A DNA stretch of 64,000 nucleotides from Wyeomyia smithii (Eukaryota > Arthropoda > Insecta > Diptera > Culicidae), in assembly GCF_029784165.1 (NCBI RefSeq), contig NC_073696.1:115498991-115562990 (forward strand), given 5' to 3'. Made by a program: the position numbers and the translations under genes. The notes under the pieces were generated by a model that ran no database searches, was not told the origin of the DNA, and worked only from the letters and a program-made list of their open reading frames with translations. How positions within the stretch are numbered: the first letter of the stretch is position 1; each line of letters opens with the position of its first letter. Below, in pieces: positions 22,975-35,211 of this stretch.

Positions 22975-23684
22975 TCCACATTTGAAAAAAGACTAAGTCC
23001 CAGAGAGTCGATTTTAAAAAAAAATTTTTTTTTTCAGATGACACCAATTCTCGCCGTTTTATGCGTTTTCAAGTCATTTGGTAGAGCGGGGGCCTAGTGT
23101 GGTTGGTAACGTCTCCGCCAACCACGCTCGACGCCTGGGTTCGAATCCCACCGCCGACATAGGTGTCGATGGTTGTGAGGTGGCGTGATCCACTCACAAC
23201 CAACCCAACTGGTCTAGATTAAATCCTAGCCGACACCGGGAGATATTCTGAGGCGAAAAATCTCTGGGATCACGCCTTCCATCGCATGAGGAAGTAAAGC
23301 CGTTGGCGCCGGTCCGTTAATAAACGGGTCGTGAGTTAGGGTCCTGGGTGTGGAGTCGCCTCCCTGGGCGTCGGTGATTGGCCACAACAGTGGCGGAACT
23401 AGACCGACGGAAAATAAGCGAGAACAAAAAAAAAAGTCATTTGGTATCAAAAAAAAAATTCGAAAACCGAAATTTCACGTTTTATACCCCCCCCCCCCCT
23501 CACCCTTAGGTGATTTTTTGGTATTCAAAAAGGCCAAACCTAAATCGCTTTGCGCCACCCCATTTTAAGTCCGATTGAGCTGAAATTTTGCACAGGGTGT
23601 TTTTCCGAGCAGGTGAACATTTTGTATAGGGTTTCTTTTTGAAATTTTCTGGTCACTTTTTTTCCATACGATGATTGGCACCCT
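22975..23684. repeat. Terminal noncoding region of family T, carrying a SINE
   Basis: The blocks GTCGATTTT, CGTTTTATGCGTTTTCAAGT, TAAGTCCGATTGAGCTGAAA and the end block GATTGGCACCCTA recur at 26405-26739 and in part at 33100-33300. The terminal GATTGGCACCCTA is the inverted form of TAGGGTGCCAAT at 31866, so these mark opposite ends of one family with TA flanks. A C run lies near 23490-23503. SINE 1 interrupts it at 23084-23433. Confidence 0.65.
23084..23433 (+). mobile_element. tRNA-derived SINE family 1 (Feilai-like), copy a
   Basis: The tRNA-like head GGCCTAGTGTGGTTGGTAAC has the pol III B box GGTTCGAATCC at 23138-23148, a roughly 200-bp body, and a tail ending AAAATAAGCGAGAAC plus a short A run. 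The 13-bp duplication AAGTCATTTGGTA flanks it (23071-23083, 23434-23446). The homologous uninterrupted site at about 26505 reads AAGTCATTTGGAATC. Mobility depends on another element's reverse transcriptase. The name Feilai-like is by general resemblance only. Confidence 0.9.
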
Positions 23685-23699
23685 ACTGTGAATGATGTG

Positions 23700-25070
23700 T
23701 TGTTAAATGTTCAATGTTCAAATCGAACGTTCTGATGTTAAAAAAGTCAAGTGTCATACACCCACTACACTCGGCGGTGAACTAAAGTCTCCAGTCATTT
23801 TAATGTTTCTTGCATCATTTGGCTTTAGTATCAAGAAGATGTAGGCAAAAACAAAATAAAAGAATATAATATGCATTCGAAATATCATGCTTCATGTTTT
23901 CTTGTGGCACCGATTCATGCTATCCCTATGGCTGCTTTTCTTTTGGCATATTTTTGCTCCTTCTTTCAAACATCCCCATTTGAAATGCAAATTTCTAAAT
24001 AAAATGCAAATTAGTCATAAGGTGGCTAGTTTCTCTCTACAACCGATGCTTTTCTTTATTTGATTTAGAACTAGGAGAGGTAAATTTCACATTTGTCTAG
24101 TACACTTGTACCTTTAGCTGGTAGCAAATATTTGAGATTCCACATTCAGTTAATATTATATAAATGTATTTTAACTTATGGTCTTACAAGAGCGTTTTTT
24201 GTGATTAAAACAACCGCGCGACGGTTCAATACCAGAATATATAGCTTATACCTCCATCATATTTTTTTGCTTCCCACGTCAGTTTGTGATTGATTGATGT
24301 GGGATTTGCGTTAGGATTTTCTTATAAAATGCTATGTTTCCGCGTTAGTTGTTGTTTCACTACCTCCAACTCTTATCCAATTGAAAGTGGTTTCAGTTAA
24401 ACGAGAGAAAGCGTGTAAATGTCGATGCCTATCGAACAAAAGAAAACCTCGTTGGCAGCATTCATTACTTCGAACCAATGATCCCTTCGAAAGACCTTAC
24501 GTAGGGGGTTGACTCAGCAGTTTTGCACGGTCTGCTACACCGAAGACAAAGCTTTTGGCAATTGGATTAGAGCATAACTGCGGTAAATTTTAACTAGACC
24601 ATACTGGTGCTGGAGAACACGCCCTCGCCTCTCGGAACCGCTTTTTGTTATATTGGCGATATTCCCACTCTGCTACTACTTGCCATTTTGATAGTGCTGA
24701 AATGCGCAGCTAACATTTTTCCTCCTCATGCACTACTGCAAGAGGGGAAAATTGGCCCGCAAACGAACGGTGAGCAAGCCTGAAGTTTTCATAATGTACA
24801 TAATTTGTTAGATGAAGTGAAATTTCTTCTGATAGTGCCTTATTAGCATTAAGAAAATGGTAAACTGAGGAATTAGAACGAATGAGCCAAACTACGCCGT
24901 CCAGAATTTGACTGCATGATCATTTTTATTCATTAGATAGACTTTGAGTTCTAACTTTCGAGTAGTAGATGTAGTTTGTTTATATTGTATAACCACCAAT
25001 TTTTCCGGACTGCAAAAACATCTTTGAACAACTTTTTTATTGTTTTGAGATAAACAGCATATATGCTATT
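23700..25070. other. No gene recognised
   Basis: This is intronic AT-rich sequence. A frame at 24093-24293 has no recognisable feature. A single TCCAATTGAAAGTGG near 24375 resembles the motif cluster at 15.2-15.9 kb. Confidence 0.45.
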
Positions 25071-25074
25071 ACCA

Positions 25075-25150
25075 ATGCTAGATTCTAAACACCCTAGGTT
25101 TATCTCTCAGCCGAGACTCGAACTCTTGGTGGACGGCTTGGTAATCCTGC
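25075..25150 (-). mobile_element. SINE family 2 head fragment
   Basis: The minus strand reads GAGTTCGAGTCTCGGCTGAG, the B-box region of family 2, within a short match. The rest of the SINE is missing. Confidence 0.5.
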
Positions 25151-26046
25151 GTCGTATATAGACCATTTTTGACATACTAATGAGAATTAAATAGTTTTAA
25201 CAATCATAAGAAATGTAGGTATGAAATTTCTACGGTATTAATTTGACGCCACTTTTGACAAGTGACCTTAAGGCAACCTTTTCATTTGAAGACTATTACT
25301 TTATATAAATTATAATATCAGTTGTGCTAACAGCATTGCAATAATCATGAAATAACTCGAGCGAGATAAGAGCAGATTTTCATCATCCCTTTTGTTTCGC
25401 CTATTGTGTTCGTGTTCTTCCGTAATGATGCTGACTGACCCTTAGCCTTGAGCGTTTCCATGGTATTGCACAGCACTACTGCTGTCGAGTAGAATCTTCT
25501 TTTCTTTTGTGCCAGGAAAAGTTCCCGAACATCAAACACTTTAACGACGTAAGAAGAAGATTACCGAGGACCAAAGCGAGATGCGCATTTCTGTCATGCT
25601 TCCAGTATGATAACACCATCGGATTTTTTTGTACTTGTCAAATAATACGCCGCTATTGCCATCTAGAAGCTACCAAGGGGAATACATTTTTCAAATTCAC
25701 GAACCTAACAAAACCTATGCAAAGCGTTTCTTAACGACTAATATGAAAATACTACCGACCTTTTTAAAAATGCTGCTGACTTTTTTGTGTTATATGACAT
25801 TCCTAAACACTGCTGCTAAAAGTGCTGTCAGCAGCTGGGGGCACGATAATTATGGCTTAGTTTTCTATGACATAAATGACTCAAAAGTATGTGGTTATAC
25901 AGGGGCAGATTAAGGCGAAGGCGAAGCAGGCGGTCGCCTGCTCGTCAATCAATGGAGAGCGCCAAATGCGGGAGTGGAAAGATTGAAAAAAAAAATTAAA
26001 CCACAACAAATTCAAATTTAGTTGACTATTTTTCCAGGCTTGCTTA
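25150..26046. other. No gene recognised; small hAT-like end
   Basis: Near 25903-25945 the sequence CAGGGGCAGATTAAGGCGAA looks like a hAT-type MITE terminus, but no partner end was found. Frames at 25507-25913 show only a short hydrophobic run, with no family match. Confidence 0.35.
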
Positions 26047-26163
26047 GGCCGATACAAATTTCATTTTCATTCTATGTCTTCTCAGTGTTATTTATTTTTT
26101 GCCCTCCCTTTAGCTAACTTTGACAACCGTGGACAAAAAAACTATTCAAAATTTGTATCAGCC
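26047..26163. repeat. 117-bp MITE with TA flanks
   Basis: The ends GGCCGATACAAATTT and its inverted partner AAATTTGTATCAGCC are flanked by TA on each side. There is no coding content. It fits a Tc1/mariner-type MITE. Confidence 0.65.
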
Positions 26164-26404
26164 TAAATTAAAAAACAAAAAACATATTATATAAAGTTTC
26201 ATTGATGAGCTTTCTAAACGATAGCCATTACTTTCTAGTACGCTGTACTCCGATTGGTTACATGTTTATTTTGGTTAGCTACAAACCACTCTAATAAAAA
26301 ACAAGTTTAAGATACCTAATGAACATCAAAATAATTTACATCTGGTTCGGAACGAGTTTCGCAAATGACCAGAAGCCAGTTTTAGAATATTCCATATTAA
26401 GCCC

Positions 26405-26739
26405 TCGGTTGCTTGAAAAACGGCTAGGTCTCAGAAGGTCGATTTTTGACCAAAAATATTTTTTCGAGATAACACTATCTATCGACGTTTTAAGTATTTT
26501 TAAGTCATTTGGAATCGAAAAATGAAGTTTCGATTTTCCCAACTTCATGTACTACTCCTCCTTTGGTAAATTGTCGAGGGTCGAAAAATCGCAACTTTGA
26601 GCGCTTTGAGGCACTCCTAAATCATGTCCGATTGAGCTGAAATTTAGCATAGATGGATTTTCGGGTCAATAAACCAAATATACCTACGATTTTTGAAATT
26701 CGATGATGAATTTTTTTCCATACAGTCATTGCAACCCTA
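26405..26739. repeat. Terminal noncoding region of family T, solo copy
   Basis: It holds the blocks GAAGGTCGATTTTTGACC, CGACGTTTTAAGTATTTTTA, TCATGTCCGATTGAGCTGAA and the end block CATTGCAACCCTA. It lacks the SINE present in the 23-kb copy and so supplies the pre-insertion sequence. Confidence 0.65.
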
Positions 26740-26991
26740 CATATACCTATTTGCTTTAAAATATGTTACTTGGATTGAAATTAGGCACATTCAAAGAAAT
26801 GCAAATGAAGAAACCTGTAGATAAGTCTGCTGCTTGTGATTTAAATCACGTTGAGTTTGATTTTCAATCGGACTTTTCCAGATAGCTCCGTTCTGGACCG
26901 GTCTGGAATTAAATCGGACATTGAAGTCGGAAAAACTTCGGACCGGATTCTCTGGAATCCAGGTCCGATGTCGAACATAACTGTTGATATA

Positions 26992-27367
26992 CAGTCAGGT
27001 TATTTTTACGCGGATTTTTTAATTACCGCGGATTTTTGAACCGACGCGTTTTTTGACGCGGTTTTTCGAATTGACGCGGTTTTTACGCGATACCGCGCTA
27101 ATTCAAAAAACTTTCACCGGTTTTCGAGTTGAAGCGGGTTGGGAACCGAAAACTTCTGAGAATTTATTGAGTAAAAGACTTAGTCAAAAAAAAACCTTCT
27201 GCCCTTTGAAAGTCCAAACAACCGTCAAAGAGGACAATTTTAAATACTGGAAGTAGAGCGTCTGGGTTTTGTTATAAAACGTTTCTTGGTGGTTTACTTT
27301 ACGCGGATTTTTTATTACCGCATTTTTCTACGCGGATTTTTGAATTAACGCGTAAAAAACCTGACTG
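26992..27367. mobile_element. 376-bp TA-flanked MITE with ACGCGG repeats
   Basis: The terminal inverted repeats start CAGTCAGGTTATTTTTACGC (right end inverted with small changes), with TA at 26990-26991 and 27368-27369. ACGCGGATTTTT-type words repeat at least eight times, clustered at both ends. There is no transposase. The size and the CAGT start fit a pogo/Tc1-mariner MITE. Confidence 0.85.
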
Positions 27368-27369
27368 TA

Positions 27370-29325
27370 AACGAAAAAATGAATGGGGGCGCTAAAATAA
27401 GCTTTCGCCTGCAGCTCAAATCAGTCTTCGTCCGCCTCTGTGGTTATAACAGAATAGTGCATAGTCTCTATGTTATAGCCTTTACCGCAAAAGATCAAAA
27501 AAATGGTCGCAGTGGTCCAAATTTTACAAAAAATGTTATAGCCTTTGACAGTATAACCTCGCTTTCATAACATTATAGCTCATACTTTGGAGTCATAGAT
27601 GACATAAAAAATTATGCCATAATTTTCGTACTCCGTGTGACAGTAACTGACTGACAAAGGCTATCTAACGAATTTTGCACGCTTGAAAAAAACTTTTTGG
27701 CCGGAAGATTCATCGAAACAAATTATTTAACTTGGTCTGAGTTGTTGAACACCACTATTGGTGGGATGGCAATTTCAAGTTTCTGTTACAGATCATTTGT
27801 GAGAATTTTTTTTTAATGAATCCACACTCTTCTGCTTATATAGAACGCATACTTTTGATATATAGTTGAACCTTGAAACCAAAAATTGCATGGCCCCTAA
27901 GCTAATGATCTCAATTTAAAAAGCTGAACGCTACGTTGCAGACCAAGAAGGAGATACTAATATTAAATGAACGAAAACTTTAAAAAATAAATTTAAACAA
28001 AACCTGAATAAACATCACGTAGAGAAAAATGAATTTGTTTAAATATATTCTGCAAGTAAACATGTTTCCATCCAACATTCTGAGTTTGCTCGATACAGAT
28101 TTTTAATACAGATTTTTTGGCTCGAGATACAGATATACAGATATTTTCAAAGAAAAATACAGATATAAGTGGTGACAGCACCGCAACTGTTACAAAATTA
28201 GACTCTGTTTTAGTTAGATAGCACCTTCAAAAGAGAATTGTGGCTGCCTTTTTGAGAGGTCTTATTCAAAGAATAATATCTATAAACTATCTATCTTCTA
28301 TTTATGTACAAATCGAGTATGCATATGAATAAAACTAGAGTCGTCGTTCAATGCAAAATGTTTTAATTGTTATTGATTCGATGATGTTTTTGAATTACCG
28401 GCTTCATGATAGTAAATCGATCAGTTCATATTCGCATTAACCTAGTCGGTACCAAGATCATCAGTATTTATTACTGCTTGCAGTGCTTTAACGGTAGCAG
28501 CATTCTGAAAAATATTACCAATACCAGTACAAATCATCATGGCAATACTAGTACCGGTTAATACTTCAAAAGTTTTTTGATTTTGAGCCGTACAATACAT
28601 TGAACATTCGCTAGAGCACCAAATGCGTTATGAACAACACACGTTCGTTGTACTGATTCTGAAACAGTACAAAAGATGCTCTGAAGAGACGCAATATTGA
28701 TGTGGTTACGCACAGTCCAACTTTTGCGTGTGCATTGTAGGAATTTTTTGAATGAATTTGATGATTTTCTGGCCATCGGTTATATCTGCAAGCCGGAAGT
28801 TGGTGTTCAGAGATCGTAACACGATGTTTGTCACCATTTTTCAATCCAAGATGGCGTCTGTCGGTTACTGGAATTCTGCGAAAATCGATTTTATACTCTG
28901 CAATAGGGGTATTTTCGGAAACGATTGACGTTCAAATATCGATGATTAAATCAAGATGGTGACTCACGGTTGCAAGAAAGCTGGGTAAAAAGTCCCTAGA
29001 AGGTATTTAGGCGCGAGGTATTTTTTTCAAGGCGACGGGGAAATCTGCTCACAGACACTTGGGAACATAACTCAGGGAGTGGAAGTGATTTTATGGGGAG
29101 TAGTGCTGGAATTGTTGGATTATACCAAATCATTTACTCAGCCCGCACCGGACCCACTTAAAATTCCCCCAAACCATTATGTTCCTTGAATGACGGCTCG
29201 GTTAAGTATTACGTCGGGTAGATAATACTAAACAGAGTCAGAGGGCTTATGATTGGGCTAACCGCATAATAAATAACCATGAAATGTGCCCAACAACCAA
29301 TTTGGGTGAAGTTCCGACAGTATGG
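27370..29325. other. No gene recognised
   Basis: This is intronic. The word ATACAGAT repeats irregularly at 28090-28165. Minus frames at 28558-28844 lack recognisable domains. Confidence 0.4.
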
Positions 29326-29328
29326 TTT

Positions 29329-29511
29329 ATCGTTAAACAGAATGAATTCTGGAGTACTTCGTGATAAGATCGTATGTCTGAACGTAAACAAAACGAGTGA
29401 GAGATGATTTGTGCTTGTGAAGAACAAGGAATATAATTCTTACTCGTTTTGTTAACGTTAAGATATACCACCTTATCACATAGTACTCCAGAATTATTAT
29501 CTGTTAATGGC
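29329..29511. repeat. Foldback inverted repeat
   Basis: The left arm (about 29329-29402) and right arm (about 29440-29511) share AATTCTGGAGTACT, GTGATAAG and AACAAAACGAGT in mirrored order, with a spacer of about 40 bp. There is no coding content. It is probably a palindromic MITE. Confidence 0.65.
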
Positions 29512-31719
29512 TCCTGTTTATTATGGTAATATCCGAAAAAACGAAAGCTATTCAAAATTCATATTCATGTCAATTTGGATTGGAAACCGACATCAGTGAA
29601 TGAGACAGGCTTCAAACCTACTTTTTTCAAACTAACTTTTGGAAAATCCTTACAAATATTTGTATGAGTTGATGTACTGAGTATGCGGAAATCGCAAACA
29701 AAACTTTCGTCATTTGAATGGTACCTCACAAATGACCATATGAAAAATTGGAAAACTGTTTTCTCTGCCTTGTGTCGCATACCTTTGGTAAAAAGTTTTC
29801 GGTTGGAAATCATTATACCTAAAACCTTTTTTTATCGTGTTGCGATTGCTGCGTCTAAGCAAACTGCAGTTTTTGTTACAGCTTTTCCTATGTAAAAGCA
29901 AACCAATGAACAATTTTCTACTCTGTGAGTCTTGAGCGTCCGAGGGAATTACAAATCTTACGGAACTATACAAAGATGATCCTTTGTTTGGAGGAAAATA
30001 TATGCACAAGTTTCAATGCCAAGCAAAAATTTTCTTTTTTTCGCGTATGTCAAGAAGCGAATACGCTGCCATTCACCTTCTGCGCAACATCCATGGAAAT
30101 ATTCCTCTATTTTCACACAACAATCTGCAGCAGAAAGCATTCGGGAAACTGGGAAAGGTTTCAGGAGGGGGCATGTTTTTTGAATAATTTCTTGTTGCAA
30201 CTTTTCAAAAAGTAAAGATATTCTAGCTGTTTTTTTTTTCAAATCTATAATTTTTCATTTAGCATCAAATCTGCGTATCGATGAGCCAGAATCTGATTAC
30301 ATTCTAGGTGGGTCCCTCCCCCTGCTAGACATTCTTGGTTACACTAATGATAGCGAGGTAAAACACGTTTGTAAAGCGCAGAAAACCTGACGGCAAATCA
30401 TTGTAAACTTACGCCAGTTACCTATTCGCTTTAATAGCAAAGTTCATTTTACTTGACCCAGAAAGCGGCTAGAGGAAGTTATTCATTGCATCTATACGGT
30501 ACACTCGCTGGGCGATTCCACATTCTGAGTGCAAACGAACTGCAAAATTGCATCCATTACATACGCTGAAGGTCACCGTACTGCTAAAAACAAGTGCACG
30601 GGAGCTTCTTTGTAATCATTTCCTCGTTTGTGCTAATGCTGTTAAAATTTATTTCATGGCTCCGACTATGTCTGGCAGCACCGGCGGTATGTTTCGAACA
30701 GAACCGCAGAACACAATTTCTGGAATTGAAATTAGATGACCACTGTTAAAAACCAGCACAACTCCTTAACGGAAGCTGCAAATAATAATTAACAAGGAAA
30801 TAAAAGTTGTGTGCAACACTTTCTAGGTCATCTGTTCCAGCCTTCACGTATAGGACACTCGTACGAGCACACATACAAGCACAACTTTCAAACACAATGC
30901 CACTGCTGTTTTGCAGACATAATTTATTGCATTGCTTTCGAAACATGACAAACTTTTCCGCTCCCTTCCCTCATCACGGAAGGGGTGGGTTGTGTGCTGC
31001 AGCTGCGGCGTTGCTTGCGATGTTAAACCATTTTGTACGCCCACTAATGTATTGGTTGAACAACACGCTCTGACGAATTTCCGCTTGCAAATGCTCAATT
31101 CCACACAGCCGTTACATCAAGTAAAAAAATCTACTAAATCATTCGCAAGTTGCGATAACAAAAGACACGTAACTTTTCAGTGGAAAGTAGCAAATCACGA
31201 ATGACGAAAAAAACTACCCGATAAACTTTTACGGTGGTGAAAGATGGGAATTCAATCAAGTGAAAAATATGTTTGCGGGAAGTAAAAAGATTTCGTTTAT
31301 TCAAGGATGCAAGTCAGGTAACAGTGTAACTTTTGACGTTGAGAATATTTGTGCTATAAATAAAATATTTTGTGTGTATTTATTATTTTGACATTCTGCT
31401 TTAGTAGAAAATATTTTATATTTTAAATATTTAAATCAACCTTAGGGTTTTTAATGCGAAAGCAAACAACCTTAGGGTATTTAATGCGAAAGCGAAATCA
31501 ACTTTGTATATACTATGTATGACATTTTGAATGCAGAGTTGGGATCGTTATCTTAGTTCATTGATTTATCTCATAAAACATTGACACTGAATTAAGAACT
31601 AAAAAACTCATATTGTCCAAGAAGTGCTATTATTCAATAGATAGCAAGTGCTGGTCGATTTCAACATACCTTAAACCGCTTTGACATGTTAGTGATTTTG
31701 TTTTGGAGTCATATACTTT
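29512..31719. other. No gene recognised; one short tandem duplication
   Basis: CAACCTTAGGG followed by TTTAATGCGAAAGC occurs twice in tandem at about 31438-31491. Frames at 29683-30242 and 30807-31204 overlap on both strands and carry no recognisable domain. Confidence 0.4.
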
Positions 31720-31867
31720 CAGGGCCGGCGTCACATTATTTTCCCGAGTGGGTAGTAAGGAATAGGGAAAGTTCATGGGTGACAAAGATGTAGCCGGGGG
31801 GGGGGGGGGGGGCGACCTACTGATACCTGAACATAATTTTACGAAAAACCGACAATGCATCAACAAT

Positions 31868-33310
31868 AGGGTGCCAATGGAATGTTTAAGACAAATTAGA
31901 TTTTCGATTTTGGTTCAGCAGTAATATTTCCCATGAAAGTTAATTATATAGGCTCATTTACCGGAACGTTCACCATGGTGGACGAGAACATGCGTGTAGG
32001 CATGTTTTTGAGTTTTTTCTTCGTTCCATTTATCAATTCCTGCTCAATATTCGCGTCAAAATTATTGGAGAAGGTCTGGTTTGCCCAGAAACATTGGATG
32101 GGACGCAGATGGGCAACGTTGGGTGGGTTGGCTGACCTGGGTACCGCATCAATTTTCAGCCGCTTCATTTCCTCGATTGCTTCGGGTAGTGGGCCGACAC
32201 CAGATCCGGCCAGAGCACCGCGTCTTCGCCCTATGGTATTTCTGGATGAACGATGCAACTTCCGGCAGGCACTTCGTACGATAAATTTCCCCGTTCATGG
32301 CCAGTACAGAGATTCTCGCTGATTATCAGCCAAAGCAGCACCGTCTTTGGGAACTTAGTGTGTGAAATGAATTTCACCTCAAAGATCTCTTCTTTCGTAG
32401 GAAAAGTAAAATACGGAGTGCCCTGCCAGTCGTTGTCATCCATAGTAAGATAGGTCTCGGCATCGACCACCACCATCACGTCGCGATTCGCTGGAAAAAT
32501 AAATCCCATCTTTTTCAGCCGCGGACACTGCGTCATGGCCTGCAGCTCCGAGACCAATGGACGGGACTCCCGCATTCTGATGTCTGTTTTCGCCAGGTGC
32601 TTTTCCACTGTTTGGCTAGTTGATCCGATCTCCCGATCAAGTGTACACAGTGATATAGCCACTCTCCCCTCGATATTCCTCTTCAGCATTCTTTGTAGCT
32701 TCTTGTCGCTTAGGGTCGTCGGCCGTCCGGAACAGATCTTTCTTTCGATGCTTTGATTGTAGTCCAACAGTGCCAAAATGTAGCAGATACCGGAACAAGC
32801 GTAACCAGCGTCCCTTTTCCGTACGATGTCTGTTTTCGACGCGGCGGGGTACCGTTTTGAGCATTTTTAATGAAAACTTTAGGGCTCAACAATTTTGTCT
32901 TCTCGAAAAAAGTCTCCATCCAAAATTTGAGCTTAATCAAACTTCTGATAAGGTTTCACTTACAGTCGTGAAAGTCTTACATTTTTGGCCAACCTAAAAA
33001 CACACAAGAGTAGTTCTTGAAGTTCCTGAAATCAAACTTTTTTTATAGCAAATCTCTTATAAATACATGAGATGCCGAAATCTGATGTTGTTTTATAAAA
33101 ATTTGTTTTAAAAACAAAAATTAAATTTCGGGGACATGAAAATCTTTGCGTTGGGAGACTCGAGCTGCACCGGAACACACAAGAGACACTTCCAGCTCGA
33201 ACATTCCTTTCTTCGATTAAAAAACTGCAACTTTGACCGCTTTGAGGCTCTACTTCCCGAAGTCCGATTGAGCTCGAATTCGGCATGGAAAATTTTTACG
33301 AGAAAACAAA
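31868..33310 (-). mobile_element. Tc1/mariner family T, copy 2, nested in the hAT element
   Basis: The left end GGGTGCCAATGGA follows a TA at 31866-31867. The interior carries the transposase relic on the minus strand, and the region 33000-33310 holds the noncoding blocks of the family (GCAACTTTGACCGCTTTGAG, GTCCGATTGAGCTCGAA). The other terminus was not found. Small tandem copies of CGTAAATGAAA lie at 33328-33378. Confidence 0.7.
31944..32840 (-). pseudogene. Transposase relic, family T copy 2
   Basis: On the minus strand, SGRPTTLSDKKLQRMLKRN (HTH/linker, about 32725-32670), ETYLTMDDNDWQGTPYF (about 32460-32410), VLLWLIISE (about 32345-32320) and LKIDAVPRSANPPNVAHLRP with IQCFWANQ (about 32165-32070) appear in order. 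Compared with copy 1 the final acidic residue is replaced (IQCFW for IENFW). Frames shift around 32260. It is inactive. Confidence 0.78.
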
Positions 33311-33664
33311 ACTTCAGAACTTCATCGTAAATGAAATTTAGAACTCTATCGTAAATGAAACTCTCTATTGTAAATGAAACAAGTGAACAAATATTCCTTT
33401 TAAATCCCTGCAAAACGCTGTACATACATCTGTAGATTTATAACCTCTCGCTCAACGATATCCATCAAACAATCTGTCGCTCGCAACATTACTTTTTTTG
33501 GTTTTGTCCGATAGTTCCGAGTGGGTAAGTACCCACATGGATATTTTCCGAGCGGGTACTACTACCCATACTACCCACATGAAACGCCGGCCCTGTATAC
33601 TTTTAGTTGTGTAAAAATATCTGATTTTGTGCCGAATAATCGTCATTGGCGGGAAGTGTTGCTT

Positions 33665-34470
33665 TCATTCTCTTTTCATTCAATGAAAACGACGGCTGAT
33701 GCACATCGAGGGTAGGAAAAAAACAATGGAAATACTGCTCTAAGTGATACAACGTGCCGTAATTGGTTCCATCAGTTTAAAGACTGTAATTTAGATGTTG
33801 GCGCTGTCAGTGTTAAGGACAAAAACCTTCGAAGACGTTACATTAGAGAAAATGCTTGAAGAGGATCCATGCCAATCTCAAGAACAGCTTTCTTTGGTCT
33901 AGGGAGTTACCCACCAGGCTGTTTCCAAGCAGTTGCATGCTTTAGGAATGACTTGAAAACAAAGAACTTGGATTCCTTATGATTTGAAGCCCAGCGACAT
34001 AAAGCGTCGTTGTTGCACTTCCTGGTGCTTCGGTAACAAAAAAAGGAAGAGTTTTCTTTATCGCATCAGGACTCGCAATACAAAATCGGTCCATGGGTTA
34101 TAAGTGTAATGAACTGAGCAACCAAAAGAAAAGAAAAGCATCGGGACTTTCCGGTCATGGTTCATCGTAGTCCGGCGAATATATACACTGCGAAGATCAT
34201 GCTGTGTATTTGGTGGTACCAGGTCGGTGTTATCTATTATGAGCCGTTGAAACAAAACGAAACCATCAGCAGGGGACGGAATCGACTCCAATTGATGCGA
34301 ATAAGCTGAGCACTGCGCTAAAAACGGCCAAAACACGAAAAAGTGGTTCTACTGCATGACAATGCTCGGCCTCATACTGCTAAGGTCGTTAAAACTTATA
34401 TTAAAAATGCTCAACTGGGAAGCCTATATATAGCCGCTATATTTCCCAGATAATGCGCCGTCGATTATTA
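33665..34470 (+). pseudogene. mariner transposase relic
   Basis: Fragments in successive frames read CRNWFHQFKDCNLDV and KNLRR (HTH half), then stop-laden sequence, then a degraded HDNARPH-like block at about 34360-34410 followed by KVVKTYIKN-like residues. This is the usual mariner order. More than ten stops and frameshifts are present. Confidence 0.7.
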
Positions 34471-35211
34471 GTTGTTCCGTTCGATGTCACGTACTCTGGC
34501 TGATTAGCAGGTCTACTCAGTCTAAATGAAGTATGCGCATTGAGAGCATGAATAGTGCAGCAGTGTTTTAAGTGATAAGATAAATTGGGAGCCTTGTAAA
34601 ACATAGTTTGTTTTTTAAAATGTCAACCAAATTTCGCCAAATTCTCTTTAATTCCATTGCTGGTCGTTTCCATAACACCAGGTAACGTATTTTGTTTATT
34701 TCTACAATGATTTCGTATAAATTTGGTATTTGATCTAAACATCTACCGCAAACGTCTGCATAGTGAGAAACAATTAACTTAATGTACTGACTCTAGCTAC
34801 ATAACGACAAGTTTCAAGTTCGCCATGCATTTTGGGACCAACAAGACGAAAAACTTGCTTTGCGCCATTTAGAATTACACAAATTTGAAAACACGTCCGA
34901 TGAAATTAAACACAAACTCACAAAAATTAGTGAAAAATTTTGTTTCTACATATCGTAACGATTTACAAGCACCTTCGGCGTTCCGCAAAGAAGTATCCTT
35001 AGACCGATACTTTTCGTATTCATTTTCATTGCTGCCGAAGTTTGTTCCGGAATAAAATGCTAGCTATTCTATGTAAAATGCTTGTAGCTGTTGTTAAATT
35101 GCTCAACTTCCGAAACCTGCTAGAATTGCTGGTGTTTTTTTAGACATCAAGAAATGTGCTGTAATTTTATTCCATCCAGGTAGCAATTCTATAAAGACAG
35201 CATATTATGTA
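34470..35211. other. Mostly unrecognised; one RT motif
   Basis: The plus-strand frame at 34982-35035 reads FGVPQRSILRPILFVF, which resembles the non-LTR reverse transcriptase motif GVPQGSILGPLLF. Nothing convincing flanks it, so it may be the last trace of an old retrotransposon. Confidence 0.45.

Larger units (their letters stand above)
31720..33595. mobile_element. hAT element containing a nested Tc1/mariner copy
   Basis: The left end is CAGGGCCGGCGTCACAT and the right end inverted is CAGGGCCGGCGTTTCAT. The 8-bp direct repeat TATACTTT lies at 31712-31719 and 33596-33603. CAGGG termini with 8-bp duplications are typical of hAT. No hAT transposase remains. A family T element starts inside at 31868. 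A G run of about 17 lies at 31796-31812. Confidence 0.88.

Noticed and set aside
23138..23148. Possible tRNA genes at B-box motifs (also 37363, 42018, 62365)
   Set aside because: All lie in SINEs with target duplications and no clean cloverleaf, so they are retroposons and not tRNA genes.
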